This document shows, piece after piece, positions 45,901-56,600 of a stretch of 64,000 bases of DNA. The position numbers and the translations under genes were made by a program. Under the pieces are notes generated by a model. It made no database searches. It had not been told where the DNA came from and saw only the letters and a program-made list of their open reading frames with translations. The first letter of the stretch is position 1, and every line of letters begins with the position of its first letter. This DNA is from Bacillus vallismortis (GTDB lineage: Bacteria > Bacillota > Bacilli > Bacillales > Bacillaceae), in assembly GCF_004116955.1 (NCBI RefSeq), contig NZ_CP026362.1:1404501-1468500 (forward strand). Direction: 5' to 3'.

Positions 45901-48900
45901 TCCTTAAAAGCGGCCGTACTCGTATCAAGGATACATAAAAAGTTTCATGTCGAGCTTCCGCTCAGTGAGGTTTTCTCTCACCCGACAATTGAAAGCATGG
46001 CAGTCAAATTGATGAGCTTAAAAGAACATGCTATTAATCAGATTGAGCCTGCGGATCAAAGAGATGTCTATCCACTGTCTTACTCGCAAAAACGTATATA
46101 TGCTCTTCATCAGCTGGCAGATGACAGCACAGGCTATAACATGCCCGCTGTACTTGAATTACGCGGAAATCTGGATCGCCAGCGTTTAAGAAGCGTTCTC
46201 GCAGAACTTGTGAATCGGCATGAAGCATTGCGGACTGTTTTTTTGCTTGACAGTGGAGAGCCCGTGCAGATCATTTATCCAGAGATAGCTTTTGATTTGA
46301 GAGAGCTTGAAATGGAATCAGAACAAATGCTTGAGTCTGCAATCGAATCCTTTATCAAACCGTTTGATCTTTCGTCCGGCCCTCTATTTAGAGCATGTGT
46401 GATTACAATGGGCAATAAACGCGGTTTTTTCCTCCTCGATATGCACCATATCATTGCCGACGGTGTCTCGATGAGCACGCTAGTCCAAGAGTTTACTGAC
46501 TTATATTGTGGAAAGAAGCTGCCAGTGTTAAACCTGCATTATAAGGATTTTGCTGTTTGGCAGCAAGAGAAGTTTCCGAGAGAGCTATACAAAAAACAGG
46601 AGGCCTACTGGCTCAATCAGCTAGGCGGGAGTCTTCCTGTATTAGATTTACCGCTTGATAAAACAAGGCCGCGACTCCCTGATTTCAGCGGCGGAACAAT
46701 CGAAGTAACTATTGATAAAGACACGGCGGACGAGCTGCACCATTTAATGGCTGAAACGGGAACAACGTTGTACATGATCCTTCTGGCAGTGTATTCTATT
46801 TTGCTTTCCAAGCTAAGCGGGCAAGAAGATATTGTTGTCGGCTCGCCTGCTGCCGGAAGACCGCACACCGATTTGGAGGGCGTCATCGGGATGTTCGTCA
46901 ATACATTAGCAATGCGCAGCCAGCCTGAGGGCAACAAAACGTTCAGCTCGTATTTGCAGGACATTCGCCACCTGGCTCTGACGGCTTATGAGCATCAGGA
47001 TTATCCTTTTGAGGAGCTGGCAGATAAGCTCGATACACATCGAGAGGTAAACCGGAATCCGCTGTTCGATGCGATGCTCGTGCTTCAAAGCAGTGAAGAT
47101 TTTCAGTTCGAAGTGCCAGGTTTATCGATTTCGTCTGTCACTCCAAAACATAATATATCTAAATTCGATTTGACATTTCACGCTGAGGAGCATTCGGGCG
47201 GAATTCGCTGCCGTTTTGAATACAGCTCTGCTCTTTTTGAAGAAGAGACCATTGCGCGTTGGGCATCCTATTTCATTGAGCTGTTAAAAAGGGTACTGGC
47301 GGATAACGAGATGAGAATTTCGGATATGCAATTGCTTCCTGCTGCAGAGCGGAATGTGCTCCTTGAAGAAATGGGACAGTATGCGGCGTTTCCGAGAAAC
47401 GAAACCATTGTAAGCTTATTTGAAAAAAAAGCCGCTGAGTATCCAGAGCATCTCGCAGTGGTGTGCGGCAACTCTCAGCTTACCTATCGAGAGCTGAATG
47501 AAAAAGCGGAGCGGACAGCTGCTATGCTCATCAAACAAGGAGTCAGCACTGGAGATATCGTCGGTTTGCTGCTCGATCGGTCACCAGATATGATCATTGC
47601 CGTTTTATCGATTCTAAAAGCTGGAGGGGCCTACTTGCCGATTGATCCTGAATATCCACAGGAACGTATCAGCTTTATGCTTAATGACAGCGGGGCAGAC
47701 CTATTGCTGACAGAGCGCGGTCAAATCAAACCTGCAGACTATAACGGTCATATGTTGTATATCGATGAAGGCGAAAACGACTCAATTCTAGCTGATTTAA
47801 ACATTCAAGAAACCCTAGCGGATCAGCCGGCATACGTGATATACACATCCGGAACGACAGGCCAGCCAAAAGGTGTCGTTGTCGAGCACCGCAATGTAAT
47901 CAGTCTGTTAAAGCATCAAAACCTGCCCTTTGAATTTGGCCACGAAGACGTCTGGTCGTTCTTTCATTCATACTGTTTTGATTTCTCTGTATGGGAAATG
48001 TTCGGTGCGTTATTGAACGGAAGTACACTAGTCGTGGTTTCTAAGGAAACAGCCCGTGATCCCAAGGCATTCCGATTATTGTTAAAAAAAGAACGCGTCA
48101 CTGTACTCAATCAGACCCCGACAGCTTTTTACGGCCTGATGTATGAAGATCAAAACCATTCGGATCGTTTAAACATCCGATACGTCATTTTTGGCGGCGA
48201 AGCTTTACAGCCCGGCATGCTTCAAAGCTGGAATGATCAATATCCACATACTGATCTGATCAATATGTACGGTATTACAGAAACGACGGTGCATGTGACA
48301 TTCAAAAAATTGTCCGCAGCTGACATTGCAAATAATAGAAGCAATATCGGGCGGACGCTTACAACTCTGCAGGCTTATGTAATGGATGCTTATATGAATC
48401 TGCAGCCAATCGGTGTTCCAGGGGAGCTTTATATAGGCGGTGAAGGTGTGGCACAGGGATATCTCAACAGAGATGACCTGACCGCTGACCGTTTTATGCC
48501 CAATCCTTATCTTCCGGGAGATAGATTATACCGGACTGGAGATCTTGCGAAGCGCCTGTCAAATGGCGAGTTGGAATATGTAGGCCGCATTGATGCTCAG
48601 GTTAAAGTCAGAGGGCACCGTATTGAGTTAGGCGAAATCCAAGCGGCGCTTCTTCAGCTTCCAATTGTTAAAGAGGCGGCTGTCATCACAAGAACAGATG
48701 AGCAAGGGCAAGCAGCTATATATGCTTACATGGTAACAAAAGATCAACAGGCCGCGAACGAATCAGACGTCCGGGCTTTTCTAAAAACCAAGCTGCCTGA
48801 CTTTATGCTTCCCACCCGTTTCATACAGATTGATCGCATCCCGCTGACTGTTAACGGAAAACTCGATCAGAAAGCCCTGCCGGAACCTGAAAAAAACGCT

Positions 48901-50586
48901 TACCCTGCTGATGATATTAGCCCAAGAAATGAGATTGAAAAGGTGATGGCTGACATTTGGGAAGAACTTCTTGATGTGGATGAGCTGGGCGTAAGCGCCA
49001 ATTTCTTTGAACTTGGCGGAGATTCTATTAAAGCGCTGCAAGTTTGTGCCAGGCTGAAGCAGCGTGGATTTGAAACGACTGTACGTGAGATGTTTGAACA
49101 TCAGACTCTTGGTGTACTGTCCGCTCGGGTTCGAAAAGCCGTGCACGTCATTGACCAAGGACCGGTCGAGGGCGAGATCACTTGGACGCCTGTCCAGGAA
49201 TGGTTTTTCTCTCAATCTTTGGAAATCCATCATTTTAACCAGTCCGTTATGCTTTACCGGACAGAACGATTTGATGAGATTGCAGTGAGAAAGGTGCTAA
49301 AAAGCCTGGTGATTCATCATGACGCACTGAGAATCGTCTGCCGGTATGAAGATGGCAGGTTGATACAGATGAACAGAGGGATAGATCTGCAAGATGAAGA
49401 GTTATATGCTCTTGAACTGTTTGATGTAAAGGGTAACTTAACAGAAACACGTAACACGATTGAGGAAGCGGCCAGCCAGATGCAGGAGCACTTTCGTTTA
49501 GAAACCGGGCCCTTGCTTCGCGCTGCATTGTTTAGAACCGAGAATGGTGACCATTTGTTTCTGACGATTCATCACTTGGTTATTGATGCAGTTTCATGGC
49601 GCATCTTGTTCGAGGATTTTTCAACAGCTTACAAACAGGCAGTCACAGGAGAATCTATTCAACTGCCGCACAAAACAGATTCATATTTAACGTATTCACA
49701 AAGAATAGCTGACTATTCTAAAAGCCGCCAGATGCAGCGTGAAGCAGCGTATTGGGATGAGCGTGAGAACCGTCACATTGAAGTGATTCCTAAAGACAAT
49801 GAAACAGCGCCTAACACATTCAAAGACACAGAAGTGATTGATTTTGAGCTATCTCGCTATCACACTGAACGCTTGTTAACGGCTGTACATAAAGCGTACA
49901 GCACGGAGATGAATGATATCCTTCTGACAGCTTTAGGCCTTGCTTTGCAGCAATGGACGGACTCTGACCGGTTTAAAATCAGCATGGAGGGCCATGGAAG
50001 AGAAGCATATCTTGAGGACATTGATATTAGCAGAACTGTCGGCTGGTTCACCTCGATTTATCCGATATGGCTTGATATGAGCGATTCTGAACATAAGAAC
50101 AAAGATGAACGGCTGGGCCACCTCATTAAACAGACAAAAGATATGCTGCACCGTATACCGCATAAAGGCGCCGGCTACGGTGTGCTGAAATATATCAGCA
50201 AAAGATGGGGCTCTGAGACAAACAGCCCGGAAATCAGCTTTAATTATTTAGGCCAGTTTGATCAGGATATTCAATCAAAAGCCTTTGAGGTTTCTGACAT
50301 CAAGCCAGAAAATGAGATCAGCCCGAACTGGGAGCGGCCTTATACACTGGATATCAGCGGCGCCGTTTCTTCGGGGATTCTAAGCATGCACATCATCTAT
50401 AGCAGCCTTCAATTCGAGGAGAAAACAATCCAAACATTTGGCGGGTATTTTAAACAGGCTCTGGAAAACATCATTGAGCATTGTACGGACAAAGAAAACC
50501 GAGAATGGAGCGCTTCTGATTTCACTGATGAAGATTTAACGCTTGATGAATTGAGTGAAATTATGGGAGCCGTCAACAAACTATAG
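42904..50586 (+). CDS. ppsB: Plipastatin/fengycin synthetase PpsB (Tyr, D-allo-Thr)
   Basis: A 2560-residue, two-module NRPS; order C-A-T-C-A-T-E. C1 HHIIMDGW (His146). A1 (ATP loop SGTTGRPKG about 616) has pocket DGTITAEVA, tyrosine. T1 Ser1000. C2 HHIIADG (His1181). A2 (ATP loop about 1649) has DFWNIGMVH, threonine. T2 Ser2041 in GGDSIKAL, then an epimerase with HHLVIDAVSWR (His2223), where Ala replaces the usual Gly. The acceptor docking region is at the N-terminus (IQDIYPLSHMQEGMLFHSL, shared by PpsB, C, D) and the donor tail is LDELSEIMGAVNKL. ATG at 42904, 24 bp after the ppsA stop; an upstream in-frame start at 42883 gives no better site. Confidence 0.96.
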   Translation: MAQSAKIQDIYPLSHMQEGMLFHSLMDFSSKAYVEQTSFTITGNLCIDSFQKSLNLLVSRYDIFRTIFIKEVPDLTGPQQVVLSNRELTVHKEDFSHLTDHEQQALIDAFMIKDREKGFDLQKDSLMRLALFDRGNSQYTCVWTHHHIIMDGWCLGIILKEFFSIYDSLSNNRPVQLGSTVPYSRYIEWLGEQDQEETAAYWSRYLEEYGNTASIPRIKNRSADADYIAAQVRFSLAPEMVEKLTEAAQKWGVTLNTLFMSIWGVLLHRYNAADDAVFGSVISGRPSAIDGIESMVGLFINTVPVRIRSAEGMTFSSLVQAVQEDVLSSEQHGYYPLYDIQNHSPLKQGLIDHIFVFENYPIQLDQALRMESENEENALKLGDISMSEQTNYDFNIVVVPGESFYIKFSYNAAVYEQEEMLRIQGHLKQALDCILANPDIAVSDIGIVPPEEQKLIRLFNKTECLYENKTTARLFEEQARKTPDAAALKMGDECWSYRQLNIRANQIAHALVEKGVGAGDIVAVMMGRSMELPAALLGIWKAGAAYMPLDPHFPTERLSFLLKDSQAAQLLIEEDLMPFIPPHYEGNLITIEHTENQQTETPDVPLGDLAYLIYTSGTTGRPKGVLVDHQGVANTLQWRREEYGMTEQDLSLHLFSYVFDGCVTSLFTPLLSGACVLLTTDDEAKDALALKRKIAGYKVSHMIIVPSLYRVLLEVMTADDAESLRIVTFAGEAVTHDLLEMSKRICPSAELANEYGPTENSVATTILRHLNEKGRITIGHPIANTKVVVLHGNQLQPIGAAGELCISGTGLARGYYKQPELTEKAFSDHLFLEGERIYRTGDAGRFLPDGTIEYIGRFDDQVKMRGYRIELREIETVLRQAPGVKEAAVLTRNASAEDKELIAYIVPKKGNSFTDLHRHLAGALPPYMIPATIMTISRMPLTSSGKLDRAALPEPESNASLTFMPPRTLMEADLAHIWENVLNKQRIGIRDDFFQLGGHSLKAAVLVSRIHKKFHVELPLSEVFSHPTIESMAVKLMSLKEHAINQIEPADQRDVYPLSYSQKRIYALHQLADDSTGYNMPAVLELRGNLDRQRLRSVLAELVNRHEALRTVFLLDSGEPVQIIYPEIAFDLRELEMESEQMLESAIESFIKPFDLSSGPLFRACVITMGNKRGFFLLDMHHIIADGVSMSTLVQEFTDLYCGKKLPVLNLHYKDFAVWQQEKFPRELYKKQEAYWLNQLGGSLPVLDLPLDKTRPRLPDFSGGTIEVTIDKDTADELHHLMAETGTTLYMILLAVYSILLSKLSGQEDIVVGSPAAGRPHTDLEGVIGMFVNTLAMRSQPEGNKTFSSYLQDIRHLALTAYEHQDYPFEELADKLDTHREVNRNPLFDAMLVLQSSEDFQFEVPGLSISSVTPKHNISKFDLTFHAEEHSGGIRCRFEYSSALFEEETIARWASYFIELLKRVLADNEMRISDMQLLPAAERNVLLEEMGQYAAFPRNETIVSLFEKKAAEYPEHLAVVCGNSQLTYRELNEKAERTAAMLIKQGVSTGDIVGLLLDRSPDMIIAVLSILKAGGAYLPIDPEYPQERISFMLNDSGADLLLTERGQIKPADYNGHMLYIDEGENDSILADLNIQETLADQPAYVIYTSGTTGQPKGVVVEHRNVISLLKHQNLPFEFGHEDVWSFFHSYCFDFSVWEMFGALLNGSTLVVVSKETARDPKAFRLLLKKERVTVLNQTPTAFYGLMYEDQNHSDRLNIRYVIFGGEALQPGMLQSWNDQYPHTDLINMYGITETTVHVTFKKLSAADIANNRSNIGRTLTTLQAYVMDAYMNLQPIGVPGELYIGGEGVAQGYLNRDDLTADRFMPNPYLPGDRLYRTGDLAKRLSNGELEYVGRIDAQVKVRGHRIELGEIQAALLQLPIVKEAAVITRTDEQGQAAIYAYMVTKDQQAANESDVRAFLKTKLPDFMLPTRFIQIDRIPLTVNGKLDQKALPEPEKNAYPADDISPRNEIEKVMADIWEELLDVDELGVSANFFELGGDSIKALQVCARLKQRGFETTVREMFEHQTLGVLSARVRKAVHVIDQGPVEGEITWTPVQEWFFSQSLEIHHFNQSVMLYRTERFDEIAVRKVLKSLVIHHDALRIVCRYEDGRLIQMNRGIDLQDEELYALELFDVKGNLTETRNTIEEAASQMQEHFRLETGPLLRAALFRTENGDHLFLTIHHLVIDAVSWRILFEDFSTAYKQAVTGESIQLPHKTDSYLTYSQRIADYSKSRQMQREAAYWDERENRHIEVIPKDNETAPNTFKDTEVIDFELSRYHTERLLTAVHKAYSTEMNDILLTALGLALQQWTDSDRFKISMEGHGREAYLEDIDISRTVGWFTSIYPIWLDMSDSEHKNKDERLGHLIKQTKDMLHRIPHKGAGYGVLKYISKRWGSETNSPEISFNYLGQFDQDIQSKAFEVSDIKPENEISPNWERPYTLDISGAVSSGILSMHIIYSSLQFEEKTIQTFGGYFKQALENIIEHCTDKENREWSASDFTDEDLTLDELSEIMGAVNKL

Positions 50587-50605
50587 GGAGAGGAGATTCA
50601 CACTG

Positions 50606-53600
50606 ATGCCGCAGCAACCCGAAATACAGGATATATATCCTTTGTCATTTATGCAGGAAGGGATGCTCTTTCACTCGCTGTATGATGAACAGTCAAGAGC
50701 ATATTTTGAACAGGCTTCTTTTACGATCCATGGACAGCTTGATTTGGAGCGTTTCCAGAAAAGTATGGATGCTGTTTTTGACAGATATGAAATCTTCCGA
50801 ACGGCGTTCATCTATAAAAATGTAGCCAAACCTCGTCAAGTCGTACTCAAGCATCGTCATTGCCATATTCATTTTGAAGATATTTCTCATCTCAATGAGA
50901 GAGATAAAGAACATTGTACCGAGGCATTCAAAGAGCAGGATAAATCAAAAGGCTTCGATCTCCAAACGGATGTACTGATGAGAATATCTATTTTAAAATG
51001 GGCGCCTGACCGGTATGTCTGCATCTGGAGCCATCATCATATTTTAATGGATGGCTGGTGTTTAGGCATCGTCATTAAGGATTTTCTTCACATTTATCAA
51101 GCACTGGATAAAGGCAGGCTTCCTGATATGCCTCCCGTACAGCCGTACGGGACGTATATTAAATGGCTGATGCAGCAAGATCGGGAAGAAGCGGCTGTGT
51201 ATTGGAAAAAAAGGCTTCAGCATTTCGAAAAAGCTTCGCCTCTGCCAAAAAGAACAGATCAAATGCCAGATGGGACATTACAACAGATCACATTCACCAT
51301 TCCTGAAAAAGAAACCTCCGAATTACAGAAAATCGCAGCAGCTTGTGGTGCGACACTCCCCACTGTTTTCCAAGCTCTATGGGGAATCATGCTCCAAAAG
51401 TTCAATTGCTGTGGCGATGCTGTGTTCGGATCAGTTATATCAGGCAGACCTTCTGAGCTAAACGATGTGGAAAACATTGTCGGACTGTTTATCAATACCA
51501 TTCCTATCCGAGTCCAAAGTGATTCTCTTTCTTTTTCTGACTTAGTCAGCAGGATGCAAAGAGACATGACGGAAGCAGAAGCATATAGTTACTTCCCTTT
51601 ATATGACATTCAGGCACAGAGCGCTCTTAAACAAGAACTGATCGATCATATTATCGTCTTTGAAAATACACCTGCTCAACAAGAGATTGAAGGGCTGAAA
51701 CAGGCTGGATCATTTGATTTCTCCGTGGAAGATTTCGAGATGGAAGAACTGACCAACTATAGATGCAGTGTCAAAGTGATCCCAGGTCGGACCATGTACG
51801 TTCGGATTCATTTTCATACTGGCGCTTATCAGCCAAACATGATGTCCGAGATAAAAGATTATGTACAGCACATGATCTCTGACGTCATATCTGATCCATC
51901 TCTGCCTGTGTCAAAGATGACATTGCTAGATGAAAACAAAGCACGGGAAATGGTTTCTCAAAACAACAGGACAGTATCTATTTCGCCTGAATCCCTAACC
52001 CTGCACGGGCTGTTTGAACGACAGGCGGCTTTCACACCGGAACGGCCAGCCATACGCTTTTCCGGCGGTTCACTGACGTACGCTGAGCTTGACATGTATG
52101 CCAGCCGTCTGGCTGCCCGCCTCGCGGCACGCGGCGTCACGAAGGAAAGCATCGTCGGTGTCCTGTCTGAGCGGTCACCTGACATGCTGATCGCTGTCCT
52201 TGCTGTCTTGAAGGCAGGTGGGGCGTATTTGCCGCTTGACCCTGCGTATCCAGAGGAACGGCTGAGCTACATGCTGAAAGACAGCGGGGCAGCGCTCTTG
52301 CTGACACAGCCGGGATGCTCCGCGCCGAACTTTTCTGGCGAAACGCTTGAAGTTGATATGACATCTCTTGCGGGCGAAAAAGCAGAAAATCTTGTGTTTG
52401 CTCCTGCTGACAGCGATTCTCTCGCCTACGTCATCTATACGTCGGGCTCCACCGGGCAGCCAAAAGGAGTGGCCGTTGAGCACCGCCAAGCTGTTTCCTT
52501 TCTGACCGGCATGCAGCGCCAGTTTCCGCTTCAGGAAGATGACATTGTCATGGTGAAAACCTCTTTCTCCTTTGATGCATCTGTCTGGCAGCTGTTTTGG
52601 TGGTCGCTTTCCGGCTCTTCGGCTTATCTGCTCCCACCCGGCTGGGAAAAAGACCCCGCATTGATTGTAAAAGCCATTCATCAGGAAAAAGTGACAACGG
52701 TTCATTTTATTCCGGCTATGCTGAACAGTTTTCTCGATCAAGCGGAGATCGAAAGGCTGAGTGACGGGACAAGCCTGAAGCGTGTATTCGCCGGAGGTGA
52801 ACCGCTTGCGCCGGGCACGGCAGCCCGTTTTGCTTCTTTATTGCCGCAAGTCTCGCTGATCCATGGATACGGGCCGACAGAAGCAACGGTAGACGCGGCA
52901 TTTTATGTGTTGGACCCAGAGCGGGACAGGGATCGCTTGCGGATTCCGATCGGGAAGCCCGTACCCGGTGCGCGTTTGTATGTGTTAGATCCGCATTTAG
53001 CCGTACAGCCTTGCGGTGTCGCCGGCGAACTGCACATCGCCGGCGCGGGTGTTGCCAGAGGCTATTTGAATCGGCCGGCCTTAACGGAGGAGCGCTTTCT
53101 TGAAGACCCGTTTTACCGGGGTGAACGCATGTATAAAACAGGGGATATGGCACGCTGGCTCCCTGACGGGAATGTTGAATTCCTCGGCCGGTTGGATGAT
53201 CAAGTGAAAATCCGCGGCTACCGGATTGAGCCCGGAGAAATTGAAGCGGCGCTTAGAAGCATAGAAGGCATAAGGGAGGCAGCCGTGACCGTACGGACAG
53301 ACAGCGGGGAGCCGGAGCTATGCGCGTATATAGAAGGGCTCCGAAGAAACGAAGTGCGGGCGCAGCTTGAGAGACTGTTGCCGAGCTACATGATCCCAGC
53401 CCATATGATAGAGATGGAAGAGTGGCCGATTACGCCGAGCGGAAAGCTGGACCGAAACGCCCTGCCAGCTCCTGGCGGAGCTGCAGATGAAAAGGCCTAC
53501 TCGGCGCCGAGAAATGTGACCGAGATGAAGCTTGCCCAGCTGTGGGAGGACGTGCTGAAAAACGGCCCGGTCGGGATTCACGACAACTTTTTTGACCGCG

Positions 53601-56600
53601 GAGGACATTCTTTAAAAGCAACGGCGCTTGTATCCCGAATCGCCAAAGCATTCGATGTACAGGTGCCGCTGAAAGAGGTGTTTGCCCATCCCACGGTAGA
53701 AGGGCTGGCTTCCGTCATCCGTGAAGGAACGGACAGTCCATATGAAGCGATGAAACCAGCGGAACAGCGGGAGACCTATCCGGTTTCCTCCGCCCAAAAG
53801 CGGATTTATGTCCTTCAGCAGCTGGAAGACGGAGGGACCGGCTACAATATGCCGGCTGTATTAGAACTGGAAGGGAAGCTTGACCCAGAAAGGCTGGACA
53901 GGGCTTTCAAAGAGCTGATCAAGCGCCACGAGTCGCTTCGGACATCCTTTGAACAGGATGAAGGCGGCGAGCCGGTGCAGCGCATCCATGACGAAGTGCC
54001 GTTTACATTACAGACAGCCGCCCTCGGCGAGCAAACCGAACAGGAAGCCGCAGCCGCGTTTATCAATCCGTTTGATCTCAGCCAAGCGCCGCTGTTCCGC
54101 GCACAAATCGTAAAGGCATCAGTGGAACGGCACCTGTTGCTGGTTGATATGCACCACATCATATCAGACGGTGTTTCCGTCAACATTTTGATTCGGGAAT
54201 TCGGGGCGCTTTACAACAAACGGAATCTCCCGGCGCTTCACATTCAATACAAAGACTACGCCGTATGGCAAGAAGGTTTTAAAAAAGGAGACACGTACCA
54301 GAAGCAGGAGACGTACTGGCTGAAGCAGCTCGAGGGCGAGCTGCCGGTGCTGGATCTCCCGGCTGATCATACCCGCCCGCCGGTGCGGAGCTTCGCGGGG
54401 GACAAGGTCTCGTTTACGCTTGATCAAGAGGCGGCATCAGAGCTTCACAAGCTGGCACGGGAGAACGGAAGCACATTGTACATGGTGCTTATGGCAGCTT
54501 ACACAGCGTTATTGTCACGCTTAAGCGGACAGGAAGAAATCATCGTCGGCTCGCCAATTGCCGGCCGGCCGCACAAGGATCTTGAGCCGATACTCGGCAT
54601 GTTTGTGAACACGCTGGCGCTTCGGGCACGCCCGGAGGGCGGGAAGCCGTTTGTACAGTATTTGCGGGAAGTGCGCGCCACTGCATTGGAAGCCTATGAG
54701 CATCAGGATTATCCGTTCGAAGAGCTTGTCGACAAGCTGCAATTAACGCGAGATATGAGCCGGAATCCGCTGTTTGACGTGATGTTTGTTCTTCAAAATA
54801 TGGACCAGGAATCGATACGGCTAGATGAACTTCGTCTCAAACCTGCAGCAAACAATGGGCATCAAACGTCAAAATTTGATTTAACCCTGTATGCTCACGA
54901 ACAGCCCCAGGGTTTGCTGACGTTCCAAATGGAATTTAGTACGGACTTATATAAGAAAAAAACGATAGAAAAGTGGCTTCACTATTTTATCAATATGTTA
55001 CTCTCCATCATCCAAGACAACAAAGCCGCTCTCGGATCAATAAATATACTGAATGAGGATGAGACCCATTACCTTATCCATGAGCTGAATCGTACAAAAA
55101 TAGAATATCCAAGAAATGAAACCATCAGCAGACTCTTTGAAATGCAGGCGGAACAAACGCCTAATGCCATAGCAATTGTCAGCGATACACAAGAGTTAAC
55201 TTACGCGGATCTGAACAGCTGGGCAAATCAAATTGCTTTACTTCTACGGAGAAAGGGAGTCGGTCCTGATCGAGTCGTAGCCTTGCTGACAGGACGAACG
55301 CCAGAACTCATAGCCGGAATGCTGGGTATTCTGAAAGCCGGAGGAGCCTATTTGCCTATCGCTTCTGATCTGCCTGTTGAGCGAATAGCTTACATCCTGT
55401 CAGACAGCGGAGCGACATTCCTTCTTCAATCTGAAAAAGTCGACAAACGGCTATTAGACATTGAATGCGAACAAATCATAATCGAAGACATTCAAAAGCA
55501 AGGAGAAACAAAGAACATTGAATCTTCAGCAGGGCCGCATTCGCTCGCTTATACCATTTATACCTCTGGATCAACCGGTAAACCAAAGGGTGTCATGATT
55601 GAGCAGCGAAGTGTCATTCGCCTTGTTAAAAACAGCAATTATATTGCATTTACACCTGCAGACCGTCTTCTCATGACATCATCTATCGGTTTTGATGGTA
55701 CGACATTTGAAATATTTGGACCGCTGCTAAATGGGGCAGCTTTGCATCTGTCCGAGAAACAGGCATTTCTCGATCCCCATCAGCTTAAGAGATACATAGA
55801 ACATCACGGGATCACAACGATGTGGCTGACATCTTCTCTATTCAATCATTTGACAGAGCAAAATGAGACAACATTTTCACAGCTGAACCATCTGATTATA
55901 GGCGGAGAAGCTTTGTCGGTGAGCCACATCAATCGAATTAAAAATGTGTGCCCGGAAGTATCAATATGGAACGGATATGGGCCAACCGAAAATACGACTT
56001 TTTCGACGTGCTTTCCCATTCAAAAAACATATGAACTTTCCATTCCGATCGGGCGGCCGATTGGTCATTCCACCGCTTATATCTTAAATAAATGGGGAAT
56101 GCTGCAGCCGATCGGAACTGTTGGCGAACTTTGTGTCGGCGGAGATGGCGTCGCCAGAGGATATTTGGGCCGTCCTGATTTAACGAGAGAGAAATTTATC
56201 CCAAATCCATTTGCGTCTGGCGATCGACTGTACCGCACAGGTGATCTGGCGCGCTGGCTTCCCGATGGCACAATTGAGTACGTTGGCCGTATTGATGATC
56301 AAGTAAAAGTCAGAGGCTACCGGGTGGAGCTTGGTGAGATCGAATCAGCGCTTCGCCAAATAGACGGGGTCAAAGAAGCCGCTGTGTTGGCACGTACAGG
56401 CCAGACAGGAAGCAAAGAGCTGTTTGGCTACATCAGTGTGAAAGCAGGCACGAATGCTGAACAAGTGCGTTCTCTTCTCGCGCGTTCACTGCCAAATTAT
56501 ATGATTCCGGCGTACATCATTGAAATGGAGACTCTTCCGCTCACATCAAACGGCAAATTGAACCGGAAAGCACTGCCTGAACCAGATGTTGCATCTAAAC

